Shown here piece by piece: positions 14,529 through 22,858 of a stretch of DNA of 29,776 nucleotides. Origin of the DNA: Planctomycetia bacterium (GTDB lineage: Bacteria; Planctomycetota; UBA1135; GCA-002686595); NCBI GenBank assembly GCA_005778045.1, contig SXKQ01000076.1:1-29776 (forward strand), read 5' to 3'. Position numbers and translations under genes: made by a program. How positions within the stretch are numbered: position 1 is the first letter of the stretch; each line of letters begins with the position of its first letter. The notes under the pieces were generated by a model. It saw nothing but the letters and a program-made list of their open reading frames with translations. It did not search any database and was not told the DNA's origin.

Positions 14529-15566
14529 CTAGCGCAGTCCGGGCACCAGCACGACCTTCCCAGCCACCTTGCGCGCCTCGAGCAACTCGTGCGCCTCGCG
14601 CGCCGCCGTGAGCGGCAGCACGCGGTCGACCACCGGCCGGAAGCGGCCCGCCGCGACGTGCTCGAAGATCTCGGGCAGCGCGCTGCGCGGCCCCATGGTC
14701 GAGCCAAGGAAAGTCAGGTTCTTGATGAAGACGTGGGGCAAGAGCAGCGAGACCTTGGGTCCCGTCGTGCCGCCGCACGTCACGAGTCGGCCGCAGCGCG
14801 CCATACAGCGCACCGACGCGTCCCACGTCGCGGGCCCCACGTGCTCGAACACGAGGTCGACGCCGCGACCGCCCGTCAGCTTCTTCACTTCCTTGTCCCA
14901 GCCCTCGTGCGAATGGTCCACGACCTCGTCGGCGCCGAGTGAGCGCGCGAGCGCCAACTTCGCCTCGCTGCCCGCCGTCGCGATCACACGCGCGCCGCGC
15001 TGCTTCGCGATCTGGATCCCGGCCGAGCCGACGCCGCTCGTGCCCGCAATCACGAGCACGGTCTCGCCCGCGGCGACCTGCGCACGCGTGACGAGCATGC
15101 CCCACGCCGTCAGGAACACGAGCGGCACGGCCGCTGCCTGCACCGGGTCGATGCCCGTCGGCAGCGGGAACACGTAGCGCGCCGGCAGCACCACATACTC
15201 CGCGTCGAATCCGTTGCCATGCTCGCCGCGGATCGAGTAGTCCGCCGCGAGGTGGTCGTTGCCGGCGAGGTCCTCCGGCGACTTGCCCGACGAGTAGCCG
15301 GGCTCGAGGACGACCCTCGTTCCAACCGCCGGCCCGCTCGTACCGGGACCGAGCGCCGCGACCTCGCCCGTGCCGTCGCAACCGAGGATGCGCGGAAACG
15401 CCACCGGAAAACCTGGCATCCCGCGGCGCACCCACAGGTCGAGGTGGTTGATCGACGCGGCCAGCACGCGCACGAGTACCTCGCCCTCGCGCGGCTCGGG
15501 ATGCGGAACCTCGTCGACCGAGAGGACCTCGGGCCCGCCGTGGGCATGGATGCGTAGCGCCTGCAT
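14529..15566 (-). CDS. MDR-family zinc-type alcohol dehydrogenase/quinone oxidoreductase lacking the structural-zinc cysteines
   Basis: The 345-residue product is a medium-chain dehydrogenase/reductase with a GroES-like N-terminal domain (ILGCDGTGEVAALG) and a Rossmann domain (TVLVIAGTSGVGSAGIQIAK; GADEVVDHS). Related zinc-lobe members carry four Cys around residues 93-107. Here the same-length lobe has Ser93, Ser96, Asp99 and Ala107, then IRGEHGNGFDAEYV, so structural zinc is not expected. The substrate is unknown. Its place between a crotonase and a 3-hydroxyacyl-CoA dehydrogenase suggests an enoyl or acyl-CoA-related reductase, which is inference. The ATG at 15566 lies 4 nt after the upstream stop, with a GGGGAAG ribosome-binding site overlapping that stop. 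Confidence 0.88.
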   Translation of the reverse strand: MQALRIHAHGGPEVLSVDEVPHPEPREGEVLVRVLAASINHLDLWVRRGMPGFPVAFPRILGCDGTGEVAALGPGTSGPAVGTRVVLEPGYSSGKSPEDLAGNDHLAADYSIRGEHGNGFDAEYVVLPARYVFPLPTGIDPVQAAAVPLVFLTAWGMLVTRAQVAAGETVLVIAGTSGVGSAGIQIAKQRGARVIATAGSEAKLALARSLGADEVVDHSHEGWDKEVKKLTGGRGVDLVFEHVGPATWDASVRCMARCGRLVTCGGTTGPKVSLLLPHVFIKNLTFLGSTMGPRSALPEIFEHVAAGRFRPVVDRVLPLTAAREAHELLEARKVAGKVVLVPGLR

Positions 15567-15570
15567 GGGC

Positions 15571-16404
15571 TCACTTCCCCTGAAACTGAGCCGCGCGCTT
15601 CTCGACGTAGGCCGCGATGCCTTCCTTGGCGTCCGCAGACGCGAACAGCTTCGACTGCAGCTCGCGCTCGAGCGCGAGACCGGCATCGAGCGGCAAGTCG
15701 ACGCCTCCGTGCACGGCGGCCTTGATGTGACCGACGCTCATCGCCGCGCGCCCCGGCGTGGTGAACGACTTCGCGTGAGCGAGCACCAGCTCGATGAACG
15801 CAGCGTCGTCCGCCGCGTCGCGCACCTCGGTGACGACCCCGAGCGAGAGCGCCTCGTCGTAGTCGAACGTGCGTCCGCTCGTCATGAGCTCGATGGCCTT
15901 CGCACGCCCGAGCAGTCGCGCGAGGCGCTGCGTGCCGCCCGTGCCCGGAAGCACCCCGAGCGCCACCTCCGGCAGCCCACACTTGCCCGAGCTGCGGCGC
16001 GCAAGGCGCAGGTCGGCTGCAAGCGCGATCTCGAGGCCGCCCCCGACGCAGTGACCCGACAGTGCCGCGATCACGAGTTTCGGCGTGCGCTCGAAGCGCT
16101 GCAGCGTCTCGTTGGCATGCAGGCAGAAGTAGTACTTCTGCGTCGGCGTCAGCCGGTTGAGCATCGCGATGTCCGCACCCGCGCAGAAGAACTTCTCGCC
16201 CGCGCCCGCGAGCACGATCACCTGCACGGTGTCGTCGAAGCGCGCCCGCAGGATCGCCTCGTCGAGGTCGCGCAGCATCTCGTAGGAGTAGCCGTTCGCC
16301 GGCGGGTTCACGAGCGTGACCAACGCGACGCTGTTGCCGGAGCGGTAGTGGACCTTGCCGTTGGGAAGCGCCTCGGGCGCCGAGAAAGTGTCGAGCAGGC
16401 TCAT
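15571..16404 (-). CDS. Enoyl-CoA hydratase/isomerase (crotonase family)
   Basis: The 277-residue product is a crotonase that hydrates 2-enoyl-CoA, or a close relative. The oxyanion-hole motif FCAGADI (73-79) and both catalytic Glu positions (Glu125 in GGGLEIAL, Glu146 in LPEVALGVLPGTGGTQRL) are intact, so real hydratase activity is plausible. It is the first gene of a minus-strand cluster with an MDR oxidoreductase and a 3-hydroxyacyl-CoA dehydrogenase, which together form a partial beta-oxidation or C4 acyl-CoA route. The ATG at 16404 is preferred. The in-frame ATG at 16425 and the longer start at 16464 add residues with no crotonase similarity. A weak GAGAAT box (16414-16419) lies 9 nt before the start. 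Confidence 0.93.
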   Translation of the reverse strand: MSLLDTFSAPEALPNGKVHYRSGNSVALVTLVNPPANGYSYEMLRDLDEAILRARFDDTVQVIVLAGAGEKFFCAGADIAMLNRLTPTQKYYFCLHANETLQRFERTPKLVIAALSGHCVGGGLEIALAADLRLARRSSGKCGLPEVALGVLPGTGGTQRLARLLGRAKAIELMTSGRTFDYDEALSLGVVTEVRDAADDAAFIELVLAHAKSFTTPGRAAMSVGHIKAAVHGGVDLPLDAGLALERELQSKLFASADAKEGIAAYVEKRAAQFQGK

Positions 16405-16473
16405 GGGGGCGAAGATTCTCCCCATTGGCGCCGCGCAGGCAAGCGCGTCGCGCCAGACCCGCACGGACGGCCC

Positions 16474-19400
16474 CTAGCGGCCCTGCGAGAGGGTCGCGCG
16501 GTGGCTCTCGTACATCGCGGCCAGCTCGCCTGCGCCGATCTCGCGGTAGATGTCGCTCAGGAATTGCCAGTCGCGGCTCGACTTCACCACCCAGCGGCCG
16601 CCGAGGAGCTTCGCTGTCTGGGGGGCGTTCGTGTCGATCGTTTTAAGCGCAGCCGTGTCCGCGAGCAGCGTGTCCACCGCGAAGGTGCCGTCGTAGCCGA
16701 TCACCCACTGCCCCGCCGAGTCGAGCAGCAGTGACTGGGGCATGAGCGCACGCGACGTGTTGCCGAGCACCTCGAGGTACAGCACCTGCAGGCGCTGCAT
16801 CCATGCGCCATCGGCAGGGCCACCGAGGTGCAGCAGCCCACGCTCCTGCAGCCAGCGGCGCGCCGCTGCCAGCTTCGGACCGTCGTCGACGCACAGGAGC
16901 GCGAGACGCACGCCCGCCGCGTCGAGCTCGGGAAGTCGCCGCCCCAGCGACTCCAGCAACGTGCGCGAGTTGACGTCCTCCACGGACCACGTCACCACGA
17001 GCGGCGTGGAGCCGGCGAGTTCCTTGACGCGCGGCGCAGTGCCATCGAAGCGTGGCAGCGTGAACTCGCGCATCGGGAGCTTCTCCACGAGCACGAAGCG
17101 CTCGATGCGCGCGGGCGAGACCGTGAGCGCCGCGGGATCGAGGTCCGCGAAGGTCGCCACGCGGCGCGGTTCGAGTCGGCGCGGCTCCGCTCGTCCCTGC
17201 GCGAGTTCGTACCGCACATCCACGTCGAGCGGGCCAAAGCGCTGCTCGCTGCCATCGGGCCAGTGCACGACGACCGATTCGATGCGCTCCGTGGCTCCGA
17301 GTCCGAAGTGCAAGCGACGCGACGACTGGGCCAAGTAGCCCTCGCCTGCGTGTACGGTACGCCGCACCAGCTTGCCACCGGCCTCAAGGTCGACACGCGC
17401 GCCGATCGCGTCCATGTTGAGTCCGCTTCCGACCAGCGTGAGCGAGACGAAGTGATGCGCCGAGGCGCTCTGGTTATGCAGGAAGCGCAGACGCGGCGCC
17501 GTGCGGCTGCGCACGATCGCATCTTCGCGTCCGTCGTCATCCCAGTCGACGCGCGCCACCGCACGGGAGTCGTCGAGCGTGTCGAAACTGGCCACGGCGC
17601 TCGCGTCGACGAGATGCGTCCCTCCGACGTTGAAGAAGGCCGTGTTGCGCTCCCAGCCGTTGTAGGAGGCACCCTCGTCCATGACAATCTGCTGCATGCT
17701 CGCCCATGCGCGACGATAGTCCTCGTCAACGCTCGCGTCGGGCGGGCTCTGGCTGATCACGCGCCGCCAGAAGAAGCTCTCGACGTCCTTCGAGCGCGAT
17801 GCGCTGATGAATCCGTTGGGCACGAGCAGGTCCGGATAGCGGTCGTTGTCGAAGTCGAGGAACAACCCGCCCCACGACCAGCCCGCGCGTGCGCCACCAA
17901 CCTTCTCCGTGACTTGCTCGAAGCGCCCGCCGCCGAGCCCGCGCAGCAGCGTGTTGCCGCTGGCGTGGCGCCGGAAGTGGCGCTGGAGATCGCGGTGCTC
18001 TCCATCGAGAAAGCGCTCGGGCTGCGCCGTCATGCGCAGGCCAGCGGCGCTGTACATGTTCGAGGTGTACAGGTCCGGCTCGCCGTCGAGATCAAAGTCC
18101 GCGCTCGTGATGCCCATGCCCGCGGCCATGTCGTCGGCGCCGCGCTCCTGCGCCTCGTCGCGGAACTTGCCGCCGTCGTTGACGAACAGGTTGTTGCAAC
18201 CGAAGTCATTGACGACGTAGAGGTCGAGGTCGCCGTCGAGATCGAGGTCCTGCCAGAGCGCCGCGAGGCTGTAGCGATCGTTGGCCGTACCGAAGCCGAC
18301 CTCATCGGTCGCGTTGCGGAAGCGGCGCGAGCCCTCGTTGCGCCAGTACAGGTTCGTCGCGCCGCCGCGGGCGTCGTGGTAGGGCCGCGGAACGCCCTCG
18401 ATCATGCCGCCCTTCACGTAGCGGCAGCAATAAAGGTCGAGGTCGCCGTCGCGGTCGGGATCGCCGGCCACTATGGAGAAGATGTCCTCCCCGCCGAGTT
18501 CCACATTGCCGAGCAGCTGCTGCTCGCCGAAAGCGCCGCTGCCATCGTTGTAAGCGATCCACACGTAGGGCCCCACGCCAGCCACGAGGTCCCGGTGGCG
18601 ATCGCCGTCCATGTCCACGATCAATGCGGAGCGCGTGTTGTCGAGCAACGCGACCTTGGCCTCGCTCGTCCCGTCGCGCAGCGTGCCGTCGGGCTGCTGC
18701 AGGAGTAGCCGGTTCGGGAAGCCGCCGGCCGTGCACATGTACACGTCGTCGAGACCATCCCCGTTGGCGTCCCCCACCGCGAGGCCGTGGCCGCCGAGCA
18801 AGTGGTTGCCCGTGAGCTTGTCCTGGCGGAAGTAGTACTCGCCGAGGCCGTGCAGGAATTCGCGCTCAAGCCACGGCGGCGTTCCGATCCAGCGCGCCGT
18901 GTGATCCCCAAACGAGCGAAAGGCTGCGCGCAGCTCCTCGAGCCCGAGCACCTCGATCGACTGCACGCGCGGCGAGCCTGCGTCTGCGCCCAGAACCCAG
19001 CGCACGCGCCAGAGCGCGTTGTGCTGCACGGCACCGGGAGCGAGAGCCGCCGAGACGCACAAGCGCGCCTCGGTCACCACGGCCGCGCCGTCGGGCCGAA
19101 CTGACTCGATCCACAGCAACAGCTGCGGCTTTGCCCCGCGGAAGGGTCCACGCAGCGCCGCACAGGCCGCGGACCAGTCCGGCACCGGCGCGAGCGGCCG
19201 CTCTCCGGACTTCAACGCCTCGATCACGAGCTGGCCGTCGTCGTGCAGCGTTGCGAGCTCTCCGCGCAGCGCCGTGGCGCCCGCGAACTCCGGCGCGAGC
19301 AACTCGGCGACCGGCGCGTCGCTCGCGCCCCACACGCGCTCCGCGAGCGCCAGCATGCGCGGACGCACGACGTCGTGGATCGCCTCCATCGACCAGCCAT

Positions 19401-19695
19401 CGACGCGCGGGTCCATGCGCGCGTGGTTCTCCGCGTTCCACTCGTCTTTCGGAACCTCCGGATCGACGAACATGTACTGGGCAGGGCCCGCAAGGTCTGG
19501 CGCGGGCGCCAGAGAGGCTGCACGCCCACGAGCGGCGTCCGCAGGCCGCGCTTGCGACGCGGCAGTCGAAGGCTGTGACGTGGCGGAGGCAGAAGAGGTG
19601 GAGCCGGACGTGGAGGGTGTCGACGGCGCATCGCTCGACTCGCTGCCGCAGGACGCGAGGAACAGGTACGCCAAGAGCAGCTGGCTGCGAGCCAT
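16474..19695 (-). CDS. CRTAC1-type FG-GAP/VCBS + ASPIC_UnbV lipoprotein with thioredoxin-like tail
   Basis: The 1073-residue product begins with a lipoprotein signal whose lipobox ends at Cys16 (LFLASC), then a Ser/Thr/Ala-rich linker. From about residue 300 to 650 it has FG-GAP/VCBS calcium-binding repeats (DANGDGLDDVY, DMDGDRHRDL, DPDRDGDLDLY, DLDLDGDLDLY, DFDLDGEPDLY, DFDNDRYPDLL), which should form a beta-propeller. An ASPIC_UnbV domain follows at about 760-830 (GARVDLEAGGKLVRR, HFGLG, VVVHWPDGS). The last 180 residues resemble a TlpA/redoxin fold (TPLVVTWSVEDVN, SLLLDSAGQWVIGYDG) but lack the CxxC pair. It acts at the cell surface or periplasm; the ligand is unknown. The ATG at 19695 is chosen for the signal peptide and the -10 box 10 nt upstream. 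Confidence 0.9.
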   Translation of the reverse strand: MARSQLLLAYLFLASCGSESSDAPSTPSTSGSTSSASATSQPSTAASQARPADAARGRAASLAPAPDLAGPAQYMFVDPEVPKDEWNAENHARMDPRVDGWSMEAIHDVVRPRMLALAERVWGASDAPVAELLAPEFAGATALRGELATLHDDGQLVIEALKSGERPLAPVPDWSAACAALRGPFRGAKPQLLLWIESVRPDGAAVVTEARLCVSAALAPGAVQHNALWRVRWVLGADAGSPRVQSIEVLGLEELRAAFRSFGDHTARWIGTPPWLEREFLHGLGEYYFRQDKLTGNHLLGGHGLAVGDANGDGLDDVYMCTAGGFPNRLLLQQPDGTLRDGTSEAKVALLDNTRSALIVDMDGDRHRDLVAGVGPYVWIAYNDGSGAFGEQQLLGNVELGGEDIFSIVAGDPDRDGDLDLYCCRYVKGGMIEGVPRPYHDARGGATNLYWRNEGSRRFRNATDEVGFGTANDRYSLAALWQDLDLDGDLDLYVVNDFGCNNLFVNDGGKFRDEAQERGADDMAAGMGITSADFDLDGEPDLYTSNMYSAAGLRMTAQPERFLDGEHRDLQRHFRRHASGNTLLRGLGGGRFEQVTEKVGGARAGWSWGGLFLDFDNDRYPDLLVPNGFISASRSKDVESFFWRRVISQSPPDASVDEDYRRAWASMQQIVMDEGASYNGWERNTAFFNVGGTHLVDASAVASFDTLDDSRAVARVDWDDDGREDAIVRSRTAPRLRFLHNQSASAHHFVSLTLVGSGLNMDAIGARVDLEAGGKLVRRTVHAGEGYLAQSSRRLHFGLGATERIESVVVHWPDGSEQRFGPLDVDVRYELAQGRAEPRRLEPRRVATFADLDPAALTVSPARIERFVLVEKLPMREFTLPRFDGTAPRVKELAGSTPLVVTWSVEDVNSRTLLESLGRRLPELDAAGVRLALLCVDDGPKLAAARRWLQERGLLHLGGPADGAWMQRLQVLYLEVLGNTSRALMPQSLLLDSAGQWVIGYDGTFAVDTLLADTAALKTIDTNAPQTAKLLGGRWVVKSSRDWQFLSDIYREIGAGELAAMYESHRATLSQGR

Positions 19696-19705
19696 CACAC
19701 GCACG

Positions 19706-19711
19706 AGGATA
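19706..19711 (-). promoter_or_regulatory. -10 box of the FG-GAP/ASPIC lipoprotein gene
   Basis: On the minus strand TATCCT lies 10 nt before the ATG at 19695, in the 50-nt gap behind the HEAT/VWA gene. No Shine-Dalgarno is present. This suggests the lipoprotein gene has its own start of transcription even though it follows the upstream genes closely. Confidence 0.4.
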
Positions 19712-19745
19712 CCGCACACCGCTCCCCGGAGCGCGCTCGCCTCGT

Positions 19746-21194
19746 TCAGCGCAGCTCGATCTCGATCGTCCGCCCGCCGCTCTGAGCGCACATCTCGTCC
19801 CATTCGCGCACCAGCCGGCCGCTCGCGTCCGCGAGAACGGCGTCGAGCTCGACGCGCCGGAAGCGGTTCTGCTCGGCGAACAGCTGCTTCATCAGCCCCA
19901 GATTCCAGCGCCGCCCGCCCGAGGGCGCGCCGTCGGAGAGCACGACCAGCGTGTCGACGTCCGGATCGGCGAGTGCGACCTGCAGGGCGCCCCAGAGGTC
20001 ACCCGTGCCCATGTCCTTGCGGGCCACGAACCACTCCAGCGCCTTGGCGACATTCTTGCGCTCCGCGGGCACGAGCGCCTTCTGCCACGGCGCTGGGGTC
20101 GCCGTGTACGTGATCACGTTGAAGCGCGTGCTCTCGGGCAGGGCTTCGAGCACCTTGCGGAGTTCTTCGTCCACGATCTCCTTGCGCGTGCGTCCATCCG
20201 CGCGCTTCTGCCAGATCGAGCCGGACAGGTCGATCAGGAAGCACATGCGCTCGGAGCGCATCGGCAGGCCGGCAAACGACACGCTGCGCTCTTCCTCCGC
20301 GCGCTCGGGCTTGCGGGGCTCCGGCAGCGGACCGTCGGCGAGCGCGGCAGCCCACGCCTTCCACGGCCGGGCATCGAGGCGGTGCTGCAGCCCCGAGACC
20401 TGCCGCAGGAGCTCCACCGCGTGCCAGCGCCCGCGCAGCTCCCGCTCCGACTCGAGCAAGTCGACGAGCGCACGCGCGCCCCGCGCATCGCGGGCGGCCG
20501 CGAGGCTCTCCGCGGCCACGATCCGCACTCCGAGCGACGGGTCCTTCGCGCTCGCTACGGCGCGTGCGTGGGCCGTGTCCGCGTCGAGCGAGCGGGCCGC
20601 GATCACAACGGCGGCGCGAACTTCGGCGTTCGCGTCGGCCACGAGCGCAGCAAGGCTCCCTGCCGACTCCGCACGCAGCGTCGCACTCACGACGAGTGCC
20701 GCAGCGCGCACGCCGCCGTCCTTGTCCTTGCGGACGAGCTCGCCGAGCGCAGGCATCGCCGCGCTCCACTTGCCGCCGAGCGCCAGCCGCTCGATCGACC
20801 AGCACAGCGTGCGCCGCACGCCCGCGTCCTTGTCGGCGAGCGCCTTCGTCACGCTGGCGACCTCGGGGGGTTCCGACAGTCTTCCCAGCGCTTCCGCCGC
20901 GCGCAGGCGCACGAATTCGTCCTTCGAAGCGAGCGCGTCCTTGCCGTAGAGCAGTGCGAGCTCGCCTGCGCCCGCGAGCCCCGCGAGCTGTAGCTGCGCC
21001 TCGTCCGCGACTTCCGGCTTGGGGTCGCGCAGGGCCGCGATCACCTTTTCCCAGCCCAGCTGCGTGTCGAGCTTCGCGAGACCGATCACCGCGTCGCGCC
21101 GCACGCGCGCATCCTTGTCGACGAACTTCCGGGCCAGCTCGTCGGAACCCTGCGGCAGGAGCAGCGTCGCACACAGCGCGAGGCTCGCGATCAC
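19746..21194 (-). CDS. Secreted HEAT-repeat + von Willebrand factor A domain protein
   Basis: The 482-residue product starts with a short hydrophobic leader (IASLALCATLLLP). About residues 18-275 form alpha-helical HEAT-like repeats with recurrent KDAxVRRDAVIGLAKL-type units (DKDARVRRDAV, SKDEFVRLRAAEALG, DKDAGVRRTL, DANAEVRAAVV, DPSLGVRIVAAESLAAA). From about 315 a VWA domain follows with MIDAS residues in LIDLSGSIW (DxSxS), TGDLWGAL and VVLSDGAPSGG, so metal-dependent protein binding is plausible. It starts with GTG inside the stop of the nucleotidase gene (GTGA) and is coupled to it. No partner can be named. The combination is common in secreted Planctomycetota proteins, by my recollection. 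Confidence 0.88.
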   Translation of the reverse strand: MIASLALCATLLLPQGSDELARKFVDKDARVRRDAVIGLAKLDTQLGWEKVIAALRDPKPEVADEAQLQLAGLAGAGELALLYGKDALASKDEFVRLRAAEALGRLSEPPEVASVTKALADKDAGVRRTLCWSIERLALGGKWSAAMPALGELVRKDKDGGVRAAALVVSATLRAESAGSLAALVADANAEVRAAVVIAARSLDADTAHARAVASAKDPSLGVRIVAAESLAAARDARGARALVDLLESERELRGRWHAVELLRQVSGLQHRLDARPWKAWAAALADGPLPEPRKPERAEEERSVSFAGLPMRSERMCFLIDLSGSIWQKRADGRTRKEIVDEELRKVLEALPESTRFNVITYTATPAPWQKALVPAERKNVAKALEWFVARKDMGTGDLWGALQVALADPDVDTLVVLSDGAPSGGRRWNLGLMKQLFAEQNRFRRVELDAVLADASGRLVREWDEMCAQSGGRTIEIELR

Positions 21195-22777
21195 GGCTGC
21201 CCCTCCTCCACGATGCGCGCGTCCGCGGGTGGCGCGATGCGCCCGGCTCCCACGAGCGCGGCCTCCGCGAGCTCGCGCAGCAGGATCGGGTCCTGAGCGA
21301 GCTTCGTCGAGCGTGCGAGTTCCTTGAAGCCATCGCCTCCTCCGGCGAGGAAGGAGTTGAGCGCGACGCGGTACAGCTTCTGCGGCTCGAGCGGCGCGCC
21401 CGCGATCTCGATGCGCACGAACGCCAGTCGCGTCGCTCCTTCCTCCTGCCGCGAACGCACGAACACGCGCATGCCGCTGTAGTCGAGCCCCGAGTGCACG
21501 GTGCCCTCGATCGCGGCGCGGACGACGGCCTCGAGCACGCTGCCTGGGACCTCGAGCAGCACGACGTCGTTGTCGAACGGCAGCATCTCGAAGACCTCGC
21601 GCACGGTGACGGCGCCGACGTCGATCTCCGCCCGCGTGCCGCCGCGATTGTGGAGGCCGACCTCGGCGCCCATGCGCTCGCGCACGAGGTCCGCGACCCA
21701 GCTGCTGGCCACGGTGGAGAACGGCCCGCGTCCGGCCTTGAGCGGCGCCGCGAGCTCGCCGACCTCGCGCTTCATGTCGGCTTCCGAGCGCGCGACGAGC
21801 TCGGCGCAGATTGTCTCGACCTTCGTATTGCGGTCCTGCTCCTCGGGCTCCGCGAGCAAGTCGACGAGGCTCGCGCGCACCGAAGTGACGGTCGCGCTCG
21901 GTCCGTCGATCTCGAGCTCAACGCGCCCGAGCGCCGAAGCCTTGGCGCCGGTCTGCACCACGAGACCTGCGCCGTCGCGCTTGCCTTCCTTGAGATAGGT
22001 GTGCGAGTGGCCCGTGATCAGGAGCGGCAGATCCGGGTGCGCCTTCGCGGTCGCCAGCGCCTCTTCGACTCCCATGTGAGCGAGCGGGAGGATCAGGTCG
22101 CAGCGGCCGTCGAGCTCGCGCTTCACCGTCACGAGCTCGAGCGCCGGCTCGACGAACGTCAGCGCGCGCGTGTCGGCGTGCGAGATCGAAGGCGTCTCCG
22201 GCGTGATCAGGCCGACGATCGCGATGCGCAGGCCACCGCAGTCGACGATGCGCCAGGGCTCGATCCACGAGACGCGCTCACCGCTCGCAGGATCGCGCAG
22301 GTTCGCGCACACCGCGCGATCGCCGGTGGCCTCGAGCAGGCGCCGGAGGTTGGCCGTCGAGTGGTCGAACTCATGGTTGCCGATCGCAAGGGCGTCGAAC
22401 GAGATGGCCGCGAGCGCTTCGATGAACGGCAGGCCCTGCTCGAGCCCACCCTCTGGCGTGCCCTGGTACCAGTCGCCGCCGTCGAGCACGAGCAACGCCG
22501 TGCCCGTACCCTCGAGCTCGCGCCGCACCGCATTCACGTATCCCGCGACGCGCGGCAGTCCGCCGATCTGGGGCGGTGACTGGCGGTCGAGCCACGTCGC
22601 CTTGCGCGGCAGCACCTGCCCGTGGATGTCGTTGGTGTGCAGCACCACGAGCCGCACGCGGCCCTCCGGCCGCCCGCGCCCCTCGCCCCCGGTCGCCGCA
22701 CACGCCGCGACGCACAGCGCGAGCAGCGGCCCCAGCACCGCCCGCCGCCCCAGCCACCCGTTTGCGAACAGCTTCAT
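21191..22777 (-). CDS. 5'-nucleotidase/UshA-family metallophosphoesterase lipoprotein
   Basis: The 528-residue product is a secreted 5'-nucleotidase/2',3'-cyclic phosphodiesterase type enzyme that would release nucleosides and phosphate outside the cytoplasm. The N-terminal signal ends in a lipobox (CVAAC). The calcineurin-like metal site is complete: HTNDIHG near residue 46, LDGGDWYQGT, IGNHEFDHS near 133, PLAHMG, and GHSHTYL near 256. The C-terminal nucleotide-binding domain is present, with LHNRGGTRAEIDVG near 376, MLPFDND and LNSFLAGGGDGF. It leads an operon with the HEAT/VWA gene. The ATG at 22777 fits a -10 box 8 nt upstream and faces the divergent lipoprotein gene. Confidence 0.93.
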   Translation of the reverse strand: MKLFANGWLGRRAVLGPLLALCVAACAATGGEGRGRPEGRVRLVVLHTNDIHGQVLPRKATWLDRQSPPQIGGLPRVAGYVNAVRRELEGTGTALLVLDGGDWYQGTPEGGLEQGLPFIEALAAISFDALAIGNHEFDHSTANLRRLLEATGDRAVCANLRDPASGERVSWIEPWRIVDCGGLRIAIVGLITPETPSISHADTRALTFVEPALELVTVKRELDGRCDLILPLAHMGVEEALATAKAHPDLPLLITGHSHTYLKEGKRDGAGLVVQTGAKASALGRVELEIDGPSATVTSVRASLVDLLAEPEEQDRNTKVETICAELVARSEADMKREVGELAAPLKAGRGPFSTVASSWVADLVRERMGAEVGLHNRGGTRAEIDVGAVTVREVFEMLPFDNDVVLLEVPGSVLEAVVRAAIEGTVHSGLDYSGMRVFVRSRQEEGATRLAFVRIEIAGAPLEPQKLYRVALNSFLAGGGDGFKELARSTKLAQDPILLRELAEAALVGAGRIAPPADARIVEEGQP

Positions 22778-22785
22778 CGCCGACG

Positions 22786-22791
22786 AGACTA
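22786..22791 (-). promoter_or_regulatory. -10 box of the 5'-nucleotidase operon
   Basis: On the minus strand TAGTCT lies 8 nt before the ATG at 22777. There is no Shine-Dalgarno in the 8-nt gap. It is in the 81-bp divergent intergenic region shared with the small lipoprotein gene. Confidence 0.5.
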
Positions 22792-22844
22792 CGCACGGAA
22801 CGCGGGTTTTGCACCGTGGGCAATCGGGACGTTCGCATGCTTGC

Positions 22845-22850
22845 TAACCT
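22845..22850 (+). promoter_or_regulatory. -10 box of the BamE-like lipoprotein operon
   Basis: TAACCT lies 8 nt before the ATG at 22859 and is preceded by ttgc, which gives a TGn extended -10 look. The spacer to the ATG is pyrimidine-rich (cttcttcc), with no Shine-Dalgarno. Confidence 0.5.
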
Positions 22851-22858
22851 CTTCTTCC

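Noticed and set aside
12420..14942. Long plus-strand open frame (840 codons) opposite the acyl-CoA cluster
   Set aside because: It is antisense to five genes, including the clear HBD and MDR enzymes. The translation is His/Arg/Ala-rich without motifs.
16828..18708. Plus-strand open frame of 626 codons inside the FG-GAP gene
   Set aside because: It is the mirror of calcium-binding repeat codons (Val/Glu-rich). The minus-strand gene has clear domains.
19696..19803. Upstream extension of the FG-GAP lipoprotein by 36 residues
   Set aside because: The extension is charged, overlaps the end of the HEAT/VWA gene and would bury the lipoprotein signal.
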